39,188 nucleotides of DNA from Acidobacteriota bacterium (GTDB lineage Bacteria > Acidobacteriota > Terriglobia > JAJPHL01 > JAPKYU01). The translations under genes and the position numbers were made by a program. Under the pieces are notes generated by a model, which worked only from the letters and a program-made list of their open reading frames with translations, was not told the DNA's origin and did not search any database. The DNA lies in NCBI GenBank assembly GCA_026394175.1, contig JAPKYU010000501.1:1-39188 (forward strand), given 5' to 3'. This document shows positions 17,141 to 25,588 of the stretch, in pieces. The number at the start of each line of letters is the position of its first letter. Position 1 is the stretch's first letter.

Positions 17141-17220
17141 CAACGCAGAGGCGCAGAGGCCGCAGAGGAAACGCAGAGACTTACTCTGCGCGTCTCGGCG
17201 TCCTCCGCGTCTCTGCGTTG
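17141..17220. repeat. Word repeat family B hairpin (CGCAGAGG type)
   Basis: CAACGCAGAG (17141-17150) pairs with CTCTGCGTTG (17211-17220). Both arms consist of tandem CGCAGAGG / CCTCCGCG words. It occupies the position between the duplicated mannonate dehydratase 5' end and the hydrolase 3' remnant, where the right-hand copy (26602-26678) has completely different words. Confidence 0.85.
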
Positions 17221-17237
17221 AAAGGCTCTTCTGGATT

Positions 17238-17282
17238 CATCGCGTAACTGTGATGCTATACCAGGTTCTGGCTGGGCCGCCA
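17238..17282 (-). pseudogene. Remnant of a glycoside hydrolase 3' end
   Basis: On the minus strand this reads GPARTWYSITVTR and a stop, closely matching the C-terminus DPATTWYSITVAR of the hydrolase at 26679-28841. The nucleotide match is 38 of 45 (to 26679-26723); upstream of that no similarity is evident. It marks the left edge of the 9.2-kb island. It could instead be the tail of a paralogous gene with the same ending. Confidence 0.6.
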
Positions 17283-17312
17283 CAGGTAGGATAGGCCGTG
17301 GCAGCGCAGCAG

Positions 17313-17909
17313 TCACGCGGCCGCGGAACGCGCCAGCCGGAGAGAACTCAGTTCCTGGCGGCTGCCGATTCTCAACTTGGAGTAGATGTTGGCGGCGTGG
17401 AACTTCACCGTTCTTTCGCTGACGTTCAACAGGCCGGCAATCTCCTTGTTCGAAAGACGGCTGGAGAGCAGGCGGACGATTTCCGTCTCTCTTCGCGTCA
17501 GGCCCCCCGGCAGGCTGGAGGGCGGCCCGCCAGCTTCCATCAGCATCCAGCGCAGGGCGACTTGAGCCGGGAACCAGATTTGATCCTGCGCGAGGTGCCG
17601 GATGGCGCGCGTGAGTTGCGTCTGGACCTGATCGTACGTGACCACGCCGCGGACCCCGCTCAAGATCCACCGCAGGCACTGATTCTCGTCGATGGACTCG
17701 GCCAGCACCAGCGCGCGCATCGCTGGCCGACGCCGGCGCACTTCGGAGAGGACCGCGTCGACGTCGCTGTCCGCGCTGTCGAAGACTCCGATATCCGGAG
17801 TTTCGTAAGTGGCAACCAAGCGGAAGTCCTCTTCGGCAGATATAATTCGCGAGCAGATGAAGGCAACAAACGGGTGGGCAGCGAAAAGACGAACGGCAAT
17901 GGCAGACAT
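17313..17909 (-). CDS. LuxR/NarL-type regulator with degenerate receiver domain
   Basis: 198 residues. The C-terminal LuxR-type helix-turn-helix is clear (about 137-190: LTRRETEIVRLLSSRLSNKE, then IAGLLNVSERTVKFHAANIY). The N-terminal about 120 residues follow the NarL receiver layout, but the acidic pair expected in LxxDDH is Ala-Ala (LFAAHPF, 9-14) and the conserved lysine near the end is replaced (GVVTYD, about 89-93). Asp44 in GVFDS stands at the phosphoacceptor position. Phosphorylation-independent or altered control is therefore likely. A GGGGAGGGG ribosome site precedes the ATG. It is divergent from the secreted-protein genes, with the CCTGTACC array between them, so it probably regulates them. 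No sensor kinase is nearby. Confidence 0.9.
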   Translation of the reverse strand: MSAIAVRLFAAHPFVAFICSRIISAEEDFRLVATYETPDIGVFDSADSDVDAVLSEVRRRRPAMRALVLAESIDENQCLRWILSGVRGVVTYDQVQTQLTRAIRHLAQDQIWFPAQVALRWMLMEAGGPPSSLPGGLTRRETEIVRLLSSRLSNKEIAGLLNVSERTVKFHAANIYSKLRIGSRQELSSLRLARSAAA

Positions 17910-18041
17910 GAAACACCCCTCCCCGCACTCAACGTTCAGCTATCACGCGCGCGTTATGCTCTAAAATGAAGTCCCAACCCCCTTGGACTCGGACGGCGGC
18001 TCCCCCAGTCGCCGCATAGATGCCTCGTTTTCTGCCGCAAT

Positions 18042-18237
18042 GGTACAAAAGCTGCACGAGATCCGTCAAGGGTTTCGTGTAGCAAAAATCGATTCCGCCC
18101 TTTGGCGCGGCTCTCGCAATACCGCGAACATCCTGCGCCCCGCTGCCTGTACCAGCCGTACTTTTCCTGTACCTCTTAGCCCTCTACCTGTACCTTTGCT
18201 GGACCGCGCCTGGGCGCGCCCGCACCTTTTCTGTACC
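18042..18237 (+). promoter_or_regulatory. Phased CCTGTACC operator array upstream of the island genes
   Basis: CCTGTACC occurs at 18146-18153, 18166-18173 and 18187-18194, with TCTGTACC at 18230-18237: start spacings of 20, 21 and 43 bp, close to multiples of two helical turns, so on the same DNA face. Two copies are preceded by CTTTT. An inverted GGTACA lies at 18042-18047, 104 bp before the first. The last box ends 33 bp before a TATAAA. This looks like an activator array, presumably for the divergent LuxR-type regulator. The rest of the 17910-18340 gap shows no gene. Confidence 0.6.
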
Positions 18238-18270
18238 CCGGTGCAGTAGCAATCCGAATCATCAGCGCCG

Positions 18271-18276
18271 TATAAA
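18271..18276 (+). promoter_or_regulatory. -10 element of the secreted-protein gene cluster
   Basis: TATAAA at 18271-18276 lies 65 nt before the DsbA-like start codon. No -35 hexamer stands 16-18 bp upstream (the region reads AGCAATCC), which fits a promoter that depends on an activator bound to the CCTGTACC boxes just upstream. Confidence 0.45.
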
Positions 18277-18340
18277 ACGCCATTCCGGGCAGCAGGTGGC
18301 GTCCGAGTGTCCAGGGACGCTTACAACCAAGGGGACGGGA

Positions 18341-19375
18341 ATGACGAACACATTCACTACCATTAGGCACGCAGCCCCCATTGTTTCATTCTTCCGTTGG
18401 GCCATCCTCCTTCTAACGATGGTCATTGGCATGTCCGGCTTGGCGGCTGGGCAGACCGAACGCAAACCGAACGCAGCCGGCGGTTGTCCCGAACTGCAAG
18501 CATCCTACAAAGCGACCATTCTCGATCGGGTGCGTTCGCTACGCGGATCGGCGGCGCCAGCAACGGTTGTTCTGACCGAGGATACGCTGGTACCGGGTAG
18601 CTGCTATCACAAACTCGTTTACCAAGTTCAGACGGAGAGGCGTTCCTACACACTCTATCTGAGTCCGGACCAGCGCTTCCTGTCCTACAGTCTCTTTGAG
18701 GTACGCCCGGCTGCCGCACAGCCAGGGGCTGTCCCCGCTGCGATGGCCGGCGCCAACCAGTGTTCGAGCTCAATTGCCTCGCCCCACGCGTTAGACGCGC
18801 GAGCCGACGTCCCGAAGGCCAACCTCACGTCGAAAGCGACGGCGGCGGCCGGCTCTGACTCGGCGCCTGTAACAGTCGTGATCTTCTCGGATTTTCAGTG
18901 CCCCTACTGCAAGAAAGCCGCGGAGTGGTTGCGGGCCGATCTGGCCGAGTTTGGCACTGGCAAACTGAGGGTCGTATTCCGATTTTTCCCGTTGTCTTTC
19001 CATGCCTGGGCACAGCCGGCAGCCGAGGCTGCTGCCTGCGTGGCAGCACAGGATCAACCCGCATTCTGGAAGGTCCACGACTCGATATTTGCGGATCAGG
19101 CGGCCATGACGCCGGCCAACGTGCGAGGCAAGCTACTGGAATACATACAGTCCATCCCCGGTCTAAATGTGGCGGCATACAAGCGCTGCCTGGAGAGCGG
19201 GCAGGCGGCGGATGCGATCAGATACGACCAAAATCTCGGCGCTTCCTACCAAGTTCGCGGAACGCCAGCGGTGTTCGTTAACGGCCTGCGGCTGCCCGGC
19301 CTTCGATCCGCAGAGCAGTTGCACGTTGCTATCGAGCAGGCTGCGGGGACGAACAAGATGGCGGCAAACCGCTGA
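18341..19375 (+). CDS. Secreted DsbA-like thiol oxidoreductase
   Basis: 344 residues. The N-terminal hydrophobic segment (about 19-37, WAILLLTMVIGMSGLAAG) is a signal peptide or anchor. An accessory domain of about 130 residues follows, with three Cys (49, 88, 141). The C-terminal thioredoxin fold of the DsbA/DSBA-like (Thioredoxin_4) type has the active site CPYC at 187-190 in VVIFSDFQCPYCKKA and the cis-proline loop GTPAVFVNG. It should oxidise or isomerise disulfides outside the cytoplasm. I chose the ATG at 18341 (GGGGACGGGA upstream); an in-frame GTG at 18296 is less likely. It is the first gene of the plus-strand run that includes a protein with over 100 Cys, its probable client. Confidence 0.9.
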   Translation: MTNTFTTIRHAAPIVSFFRWAILLLTMVIGMSGLAAGQTERKPNAAGGCPELQASYKATILDRVRSLRGSAAPATVVLTEDTLVPGSCYHKLVYQVQTERRSYTLYLSPDQRFLSYSLFEVRPAAAQPGAVPAAMAGANQCSSSIASPHALDARADVPKANLTSKATAAAGSDSAPVTVVIFSDFQCPYCKKAAEWLRADLAEFGTGKLRVVFRFFPLSFHAWAQPAAEAAACVAAQDQPAFWKVHDSIFADQAAMTPANVRGKLLEYIQSIPGLNVAAYKRCLESGQAADAIRYDQNLGASYQVRGTPAVFVNGLRLPGLRSAEQLHVAIEQAAGTNKMAANR

Positions 19376-19404
19376 TGCCGCGCCGTTGCAAGTGAGGAGG
19401 AATT

Positions 19405-21123
19405 ATGTACCGTGTCGGAACGCTCCTGCGATTGTACTGTGACGCGATGGTCATCGGTTGGCTCGGTTGCCTGCTGGCGAGTTCTGCGGCAGCCGGATTC
19501 GCGCAGACGATTCAGACCGGAGCGTCTGTCAGCTCCGCGGCTGTCGGCATCCAGAACGCGGCCCGAGCAACGCCGGCCAACACGCCGGTCAGCGTCCGGG
19601 GAAGACTGGTCAGCGCGGATACCAGTGCACCCGTGGCCAACGTGAGCTTCGAGCTTCGTCCGGCTATCCCCGGTAATAAGGCGCAGGTCTTTAGCGGCTC
19701 GACCGATGCGAGCGGCATGTTTCAGTTCACGGCTATGCCTGGCCGATACATCTTATCAACGCCCGAGCCCGGGTGTTCCGAGAAGACTATCGGACGGAGA
19801 ATCGGCGAGCCGATCATTGTTTCGAGGGATTCCGCCCGAGGTGTCATGGAGGTGCGCCTGCATCGCCTCGGCACCGTGGAGGGAGATATTACCGGGCCGG
19901 ACAACCTGCCACTGGTGGGCGCGACGGTGACCTTAAGCCAGCATCGCACCGAGCGCGGCCGCCGCATGCTGGTGCCGCAGAGAGCCGCAAGCACCGATGG
20001 CCGAGGCCACTTCGTCTTGTTTGACGTGCCGTCGGGCGGCTACCTCTTGAGCGCCGTCTTGCGGCCGCCGGCGCAAGCCGGCAACGCCGCGAGGGCCTTG
20101 GCGCACACTTACTTCCCCGGCGTCGCGGCCGCTGCCAGCGCCAGCCCGATTCAGGTTGCGCAGGGGCAGCAGGTGCAAGGCCTGCGCCTGCAGCTCAAAC
20201 AGCCCGCCAACCTGACGATTTCTGGCACTGTGACCGGGCTGACCGGCTCGAAGGCTGCCGGCTTCACGGTGACTGCCGTCCAAGAGCCAACCGCGGACGG
20301 TGTCGTTTTTCTGGATCGCGTCGTGCAAAAGACCGACACACAGGGCAATTTCAGGATTTCCGGCCTGGCGCCAGGCCGCTATCGGCTGCTGGTGAAGGGG
20401 AATCCGAAAGGACGGAACTACGGGGCGACGAAGGCTGTGGAGCTGTTCAACGCCGATCTGGCCAATGTGAGTATCGTGGTCGGCGCTGGCGCCCAGATCA
20501 CGGGAAAGATCACGTTCGAGGGCAACTCTTATCTGCTGAGCCCGAGAATCGTGCAGTTGGCTTTAAAGCCGGAGCTTGAACTGGGCGCAATCACCAAGGC
20601 TAGCGTGCAGGCCGATTCGACTTTCGCCATAACGGGCATCCCGGAGGGCCCGGCGCGATTCACGGTCACGCTGCCGACCAACCGCGCCTATGTGAAAGCT
20701 ATCCGGCTGAACGGGCGGGACGTGGCCGACCAGGCGGTCAGCTTTGCGAACGGCGATCGGATCAGCGGCGTCGAGGTGCTGCTTTCGTTCGACGGCGCCC
20801 GCCTTACCGGGACGCTGCAAGCAGGCGCAAACGCCTTGGACAACGCCGCGGTTGTCGTTTTCCCCACCAGTCGCGATTTGTGGCAGACCAGCCCCCGTCT
20901 CATCAAGGTTGCCTATCCCAGTTCGGCCCGCGCGTTCACGGCGAGCGGAATCATGCCTGGTGAATACGGAGTGGTCGCGCTCAATAACGTAGCCATCGCC
21001 AACGGGATTGACAGCGTCTCGCTTGCAGCGATTGAGCCGCTGGCAAAAAAGATCAAGCTGAGCGCGAGAGAAATCCACACCGAGACGTTGCCCGTTGCCG
21101 CGGCACCGTCGGGGTGGCGATAG
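19405..21123 (+). CDS. Secreted protein with carboxypeptidase-regulatory-like repeats
   Basis: 572 residues with a signal peptide ending near FAQ (about 34). At least three beta-sandwich repeats of the carboxypeptidase-regulatory-like type are visible: VSVRGRLVSADTSAPVANVS with FTAMPGRYIL, VEGDITGPDNLPLVGATVTL with FDVPSGGYLL, and ISGTVTGLTGSKAAGFTVTA with ISGLAPGRYRLLV. Two further weaker repeats fill the C-terminal half. Such domains bind or display surface structures; no catalytic motif is present. AGGAGG precedes the ATG. It lies 29 nt after the DsbA-like gene and probably shares its mRNA. Its role in the island is inferred only from context: a surface partner or scaffold. Confidence 0.8.
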   Translation: MYRVGTLLRLYCDAMVIGWLGCLLASSAAAGFAQTIQTGASVSSAAVGIQNAARATPANTPVSVRGRLVSADTSAPVANVSFELRPAIPGNKAQVFSGSTDASGMFQFTAMPGRYILSTPEPGCSEKTIGRRIGEPIIVSRDSARGVMEVRLHRLGTVEGDITGPDNLPLVGATVTLSQHRTERGRRMLVPQRAASTDGRGHFVLFDVPSGGYLLSAVLRPPAQAGNAARALAHTYFPGVAAAASASPIQVAQGQQVQGLRLQLKQPANLTISGTVTGLTGSKAAGFTVTAVQEPTADGVVFLDRVVQKTDTQGNFRISGLAPGRYRLLVKGNPKGRNYGATKAVELFNADLANVSIVVGAGAQITGKITFEGNSYLLSPRIVQLALKPELELGAITKASVQADSTFAITGIPEGPARFTVTLPTNRAYVKAIRLNGRDVADQAVSFANGDRISGVEVLLSFDGARLTGTLQAGANALDNAAVVVFPTSRDLWQTSPRLIKVAYPSSARAFTASGIMPGEYGVVALNNVAIANGIDSVSLAAIEPLAKKIKLSAREIHTETLPVAAAPSGWR

Positions 21124-21142
21124 CAGCGGCCTTTAACCGGAT

Positions 21143-21257
21143 TAATTCACCAGGGATAAACGCGGATGAACACAGATGGACGCAGCTACCGCGGGATGCC
21201 AAATGGGGTGCGTAGCGATGCTCATCCGCGTTCATCCGTGTTCATCGGTGGCGAATT
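21143..21257. repeat. Word repeat family C hairpin (AACACGGATG type)
   Basis: The left arm has AAACGCGGATGAACACAGAT, the right arm CATCCGCGTTCATCCGTGTT and onward, with an imperfect AATTCACC / GGTGGCGAATT closure. It separates the carboxypeptidase-like gene from the Cys-rich gene and may affect their joint transcription. An AGGTGAGGCG ribosome site follows. Confidence 0.8.
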
Positions 21258-21287
21258 CAGCAGCCAGGGACCAGGTGAGGCGAAGAA

Positions 21288-24200
21288 ATGAAACATCTAT
21301 TTCAGCGCGCAGCTTGCCTCATTGCTTTCGGTTTGTTGCTTGGGGTAGTGCCGCTATGCGCGCAATGTGATCCGGACGATGTGTGCTGCAACGATCCGTG
21401 CGCCTGCGATCCGTGTTGCGGCGATCCCTGCTGCGGCGACCCCTGCTGCGGCGACCCCTGTTGTGGCGATCCCTGTTGCGGCGATCCCTGTTGCGGCGAT
21501 CCCTGCTGCGGGGACCCATGTTGCGGCGATCCCTGCTGCGGCGACCCGTGTTGCGGCGACGCGTGTTGCTCGGACCCGTGTTCGTGCGACCCATGCTGCA
21601 GCGATCCGGTCTGCTGTGGCGACCCGTGCTGCGGGGACCCATGCTGTGGCGATCCGTGTTGCGGCGACCCGTGTTGTGGCGATGCGTGTTGCGGCGACCC
21701 CTGCTGCGGGGATCCGTGTTGCGGCGATCCCTGCTGCGGCAGCAGCGACCCTTGCTGTGGGAGTAGTGACCCCTGTTGCGGCAGTAGTGACCCCTGTTGC
21801 GGCAGCTTCGATCCGTGCTGCAATAGCAGCGATCCATGCTGCGGCAGCACCGACCCCTGTTGTGGCAGCACTGACCCCTGCTGCGGCAGCACCGATCCCT
21901 GCTGCGGCAGCAGTGACCCGTGTTGCGGCGATCCGTGTTGCGGCGACCCCTGCTGCGGCGAGCCGTGCTGCATCGATCCGGTTTGTTGCCTTGATCCGTG
22001 CTGTGGTGACTCGTGTTGTCTGAACCCCGATCCATGTTGTGGTGGGGGCGTCTGCTCCTTGAATCCCAGCCTGTGCGCCGAGGACCCTTGCTGCGGCGAC
22101 TCCTGCTGCGGCGCGGGGAGGTGCTCGTCGAATTCCAACCTGTGCAGCACGGACCCCTGCTGCGGTAGTACGGACCCTTGCTGCGGGGTGGGTAGGTGCT
22201 CCTCGAATTCCAACTTGTGCGCCAACAACCCCTGCTGCGGCAGCACCGACCCCTGCTGCGGCAGCACGAACCCCTGCTGCGGCAGCACGAATCCGTGCTG
22301 CGGCAGCACCGACCCCTGCTGCGGGCAGCCATCGGTCCTGAGCGGCATTTCTCCCTCTTCGGCCACGGCAGGGTCGTCGGGCTTCACACTGACGGCAAGC
22401 GGTTCCTGTTTCGCCGCCTCCAGCGTTGTGCAGTGGAACGGAGCCGCCCGGTCAACCAACTTCGTTAGCTCTAGTCAGTTGACGGCAAGCATTGCTGCGG
22501 CCGATGTAGCGTCGGCGGGCGCCGCAACAGTGACCGTGAGCGGCGGGGCATCCGGCTCAGCAACATTCACGATCAACAACCCTGCACCGGTGGTTAGCGC
22601 GCTCTCGCCCGCTTCCGCCACGGCGGGATCGCCGACCTTCACGCTGGCAGTGAATGGCAGCAACTTCGTTGCAGGAAGCGTCGTCCGGTGGAATGGAAGC
22701 GGCCGAGTGACCACCTTCGCTGGCGCCACGCAGTTGACGGCGGCCATTCTTGCCGCTGACGTGGCCACGGGGGGGACTCCACTGGTGACTGTGTTCAATC
22801 CTGCGCCGGGCGGTGGAGCATCAAACAGCCTGCCGTTCACGATCAATCCCCCGCCGGTCATCACCACCAACTTCCTGCTGCCGGGCGGGATTGTCGGTGT
22901 CCCTTATTCGCAGGCCCTCGCCGCAAGCCTCGGGCAACCGCCGTACACGTGGTCGTCCACAACTCTTCCAGCGGGGCTGGCATTAAGCGCCGCCACCGGC
23001 CTGCTCAGCGGTACCCCGAGCACGACCGGGACCTTTAGCATCACGGTCACGGCGACCGACAGCAGCACTCCGCCGCAGAATGAACCAGCGGGATTCACCA
23101 GCTCGCCGGGCATCCCGAATCCGTCTGGGAACCAGTGGTCGGCCCTGGACGCCTTCGTGGGAAAGGCAGAGAGCAAGGGCATCTTCGTGGCGCTCCACTT
23201 CGCCAGTGGCAGATTCCTCGATCTGGTGGAGTCTTCGACCGATCCAGAGACGGCTGCCACGGAATTTGCAAACTGGGCCGGCGCGTTCGTCCAGTACCTG
23301 ACGCCTGTACATAAGAACGTGCTGATTTGGGGGTTAGCGTGGTCCGTCGAGCCGTCATCCAACGATCCACTGGGTTCTTGGAGCCTGAAGTGGCAAAAGG
23401 CATACAAGAAGCTGGACGATATCGCACGGCAGTCCTCGCCGTCCCCTGGAACGCTGGGTCTGATTGGCGCGGATCTTTCCATGGTCATCCGCGACCCGAA
23501 CGACCCCACCAAGCCCGCCGCCGACGTTCTCGTACGCCCGGCGAACGGCTACCAATGGCCCTGGCAGGCCTCGCAGCAGACAGCGAAAACAATGCATGAT
23601 CTGCTCACATCGATTTACGGGAGTGCGAAAGACCCGGATGCATACCTCATGCAGCTCTACACGGCCAATGCCACCGACATACAGAACGCCCTAGTGCCCC
23701 TAACTACCAACACCCAAGGCGACCCAAGCCGGCTGGCGATACCGGCCAACAAGATTTTCGCAGTGGAGTGGGCGACTTCCTCGGCGATCGGCAATCCGTA
23801 TAGCAGTCCCTCCGGCACCGACGCGGCGACCATAGGCGACGCGCAAACGCCGACGACAACATCGGAGGGGCAGTCGCAGTGGCTGAAGAACGCGATTTGC
23901 GCATACCGGAACGCGGGCATCAACAAGTACGCCTATTGGGCGATGTACGACCCCTATACCCTCTTCAGTACGTCGCCGTGGAGCAAGACCGGCCAGGACC
24001 TTGCCTGGTGGGGGTTCTGGGGGATCATAAACGACTCTGGCGTTGATAAGCCTGGGTGGGGCGCTCTGGCGAACTTCTACCTGGCCGCGCCCTCGTCGTG
24101 GGCATGCCCCTCGACGCCGCTTCCCATAGTGAGCGTGTTCCTCAACGATTACTTCACCCTCGGACAGCCGGTGCGCGCAACATGGACTGCGGCGGACGTT

Positions 24201-24710
24201 ACATCGATGTCGCTCGACCGCACGCATGGCGGCAGCTACTCTTGCGTCCCACCGGGCCTGCAGCTCTCGCCGACGGATATGACCGGTAGCTGTAGCCATA
24301 CTGACGCAACGGCGTTCTCCACAACCGGCACACGGACTATCACGCTCACTGGCTTGAACGGCCCACAATCGGCAACGGCTAGTGCATCTTTCACCGTTTA
24401 TTCTAGTCCGTTAGTGAATGCCGCCACCAATGGCGCCTACGAATCGACCGTCCACACGAACGATTGGATCATTGTCTGGGGTAATGGCTTCTCCGTCACT
24501 GGTGGCAACAGCCTGCAGTTCACAAGACCAGGGTACAACGACGTCTGGATGGCGGAGGGCCAAACGAGCTATGGTTTCTGGGATCAATCGTACCGCCAGA
24601 TCAACGCGGAGCTTGGAGGAAGGCTGGCAGCAGGCACGTGGACGCTTTACGTATGGAACGGGTATTCTCCCAATCCTTCGGCGGCGTTCACGGTGACGAT
24701 CACTCAATAG
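21288..24710 (+). CDS. Giant secreted Cys-rich repeat protein (GDPCC repeats) with Ig-like and hydrolase-like domains
   Basis: 1140 residues; I know no named family for the N-terminal part. After a signal peptide (about 1-25) residues 26-345 are tandem repeats: GDPCC units (15 bp), then GSSDPCC/GSTDPCC units (21 bp), then mixed units including GRCSSNSNLC. By hand I count about 47 vicinal Cys-Cys pairs. Two IPT/TIG-like beta domains follow (each starting ISPSSATAG / LSPASATAG), then a putative-Ig domain (GVPYSQALAA, LSGTPSTTGTFSITVTATD). Residues about 598-935 look like part of a TIM-barrel glycoside hydrolase (VLIWGLAWSVEP, KIFAVEWATS, YAYWAMYD), joined abruptly to the Ig domain. Further Ig/TIG-like domains end the protein. 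A secreted, disulfide-crosslinked or metal-binding surface protein is inferred; the DsbA-like gene nearby supports disulfides. Confidence 0.85.
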   Translation: MKHLFQRAACLIAFGLLLGVVPLCAQCDPDDVCCNDPCACDPCCGDPCCGDPCCGDPCCGDPCCGDPCCGDPCCGDPCCGDPCCGDPCCGDACCSDPCSCDPCCSDPVCCGDPCCGDPCCGDPCCGDPCCGDACCGDPCCGDPCCGDPCCGSSDPCCGSSDPCCGSSDPCCGSFDPCCNSSDPCCGSTDPCCGSTDPCCGSTDPCCGSSDPCCGDPCCGDPCCGEPCCIDPVCCLDPCCGDSCCLNPDPCCGGGVCSLNPSLCAEDPCCGDSCCGAGRCSSNSNLCSTDPCCGSTDPCCGVGRCSSNSNLCANNPCCGSTDPCCGSTNPCCGSTNPCCGSTDPCCGQPSVLSGISPSSATAGSSGFTLTASGSCFAASSVVQWNGAARSTNFVSSSQLTASIAAADVASAGAATVTVSGGASGSATFTINNPAPVVSALSPASATAGSPTFTLAVNGSNFVAGSVVRWNGSGRVTTFAGATQLTAAILAADVATGGTPLVTVFNPAPGGGASNSLPFTINPPPVITTNFLLPGGIVGVPYSQALAASLGQPPYTWSSTTLPAGLALSAATGLLSGTPSTTGTFSITVTATDSSTPPQNEPAGFTSSPGIPNPSGNQWSALDAFVGKAESKGIFVALHFASGRFLDLVESSTDPETAATEFANWAGAFVQYLTPVHKNVLIWGLAWSVEPSSNDPLGSWSLKWQKAYKKLDDIARQSSPSPGTLGLIGADLSMVIRDPNDPTKPAADVLVRPANGYQWPWQASQQTAKTMHDLLTSIYGSAKDPDAYLMQLYTANATDIQNALVPLTTNTQGDPSRLAIPANKIFAVEWATSSAIGNPYSSPSGTDAATIGDAQTPTTTSEGQSQWLKNAICAYRNAGINKYAYWAMYDPYTLFSTSPWSKTGQDLAWWGFWGIINDSGVDKPGWGALANFYLAAPSSWACPSTPLPIVSVFLNDYFTLGQPVRATWTAADVTSMSLDRTHGGSYSCVPPGLQLSPTDMTGSCSHTDATAFSTTGTRTITLTGLNGPQSATASASFTVYSSPLVNAATNGAYESTVHTNDWIIVWGNGFSVTGGNSLQFTRPGYNDVWMAEGQTSYGFWDQSYRQINAELGGRLAAGTWTLYVWNGYSPNPSAAFTVTITQ
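21409..22322 (+). repeat. Tandem coding repeat encoding DPCC units
   Basis: Units of 15 bp (GGCGATCCCTGCTGC and close variants) dominate 21409-21735, units of 21 bp (an added GGCAGCAGC-like part) dominate 21736-21920, and mixed units run to 22322. Synonymous third-base changes are common while the Cys, Asp and Pro codons are kept, so the protein repeat appears to be under selection. Because the unit lacks stops in most frames, long spurious reading frames overlap on both strands. Confidence 0.92.
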
Positions 24711-24741
24711 TCAACCGGGCGCGTAAGAAGGAGGGATGAGA

Positions 24742-25482
24742 ATGGCAACCACTTCCAGAATTCTGTTTGCAGGCTGCATAGCGCTTGCTTCTGGGATTTA
24801 CGCGCAGCCGCCCGCGCGGCTGACCGGAAGGGTGACAGCGGAGGAAACCGGCAAGCCGCTCGCGGGCGTGACCGTCCTGGCGACGCAGCAGATCTCATCC
24901 GGGCGGCCGGTCATCCTGCGGGCGCTGACAAACGGAGACGGGGCGTATGTCATTGACGGCGCTCCGCCGGGATCATATGGGCTGTGCATCCACGCCGGTA
25001 CAGCGTACCTCGATCCCTGTGAGTGGGGAGGACCGGTCGCCAGTTCACCCGGCGGCGCGTCTCAGGAAATCCGGCTTCGGCTCGGCATTCGCCTCGTGGT
25101 AAAATTGGATGACGCTTCTGGGTATGCGGCGAACCGCGACCCGAAGAAGCCGGGTTCTCCTCTCGCGGTGACCGTAGCGGGCGCGTCGGGCAGGGAGCGG
25201 CCGGTGCCCTTGACGAGTCAGGGGGGGGGAGTGTACGAATATTCGTATCTGACGCCTCCCGACACGGTGTTGAGGCTTAGAGTGGCCAGCAACGAATTCC
25301 TTCTGGCGGATGCCTCGGGTTCGGCCATCGACGAACGCGGCTACGTCTTTTCTGTGACCACGCCCTCTGCGGTCACCCCCCCCTCTGGCCGGCCCAGCAG
25401 GCGGTTGCCATTTACGCTGGTGCGGTTCGGACCTCCGCCTGTGCTTGTGCCGGTGAAGATCCGGGGGAAGAAGTCGCCGTAA
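24742..25482 (+). CDS. Small secreted carboxypeptidase-regulatory-like protein
   Basis: 246 residues with a signal peptide ending near IYAQ. One carboxypeptidase-regulatory-like domain is clear (ARLTGRVTAEETGKPLAGVT, then GDGAYVIDGAPPGSYGLCIH), followed by a beta-rich region (LVVKLDDASGY, VYEYSYLTPPDTVLRLRVAS) and a basic Pro-rich end. No catalytic motif. AAGGAGGG lies 6 nt before the ATG at 24742, so I prefer it to the ATG at 24736, which would touch the ribosome site. It lies 31 nt after the Cys-rich gene and is probably cotranscribed; a surface partner role is an inference. Confidence 0.78.
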   Translation: MATTSRILFAGCIALASGIYAQPPARLTGRVTAEETGKPLAGVTVLATQQISSGRPVILRALTNGDGAYVIDGAPPGSYGLCIHAGTAYLDPCEWGGPVASSPGGASQEIRLRLGIRLVVKLDDASGYAANRDPKKPGSPLAVTVAGASGRERPVPLTSQGGGVYEYSYLTPPDTVLRLRVASNEFLLADASGSAIDERGYVFSVTTPSAVTPPSGRPSRRLPFTLVRFGPPPVLVPVKIRGKKSP

Positions 25483-25588
25483 GCGCGTTTCAAGCGGCGC
25501 CACGCACTGCACGCCGGGCACCGCTTGCGGGGTCTGGGGCCGTTCTGTAAGTCAGGCGGAACAACCTCCGATAGTTCAGGTACTAGCA

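Noticed and set aside
21409-22322. CRISPR array
   Set aside because: Units are 15-21 bp, in frame, contiguous without spacers of constant length, and encode a conserved peptide; no cas genes nearby.
21302-22459. Long minus-strand frames (385 and 337 codons) and plus-strand shifted frames over the Cys-rich repeats
   Set aside because: The 15/21-bp unit lacks stop codons in several frames, so these are by-products. Only the frame with a signal peptide, export-type domains and a ribosome site makes sense.
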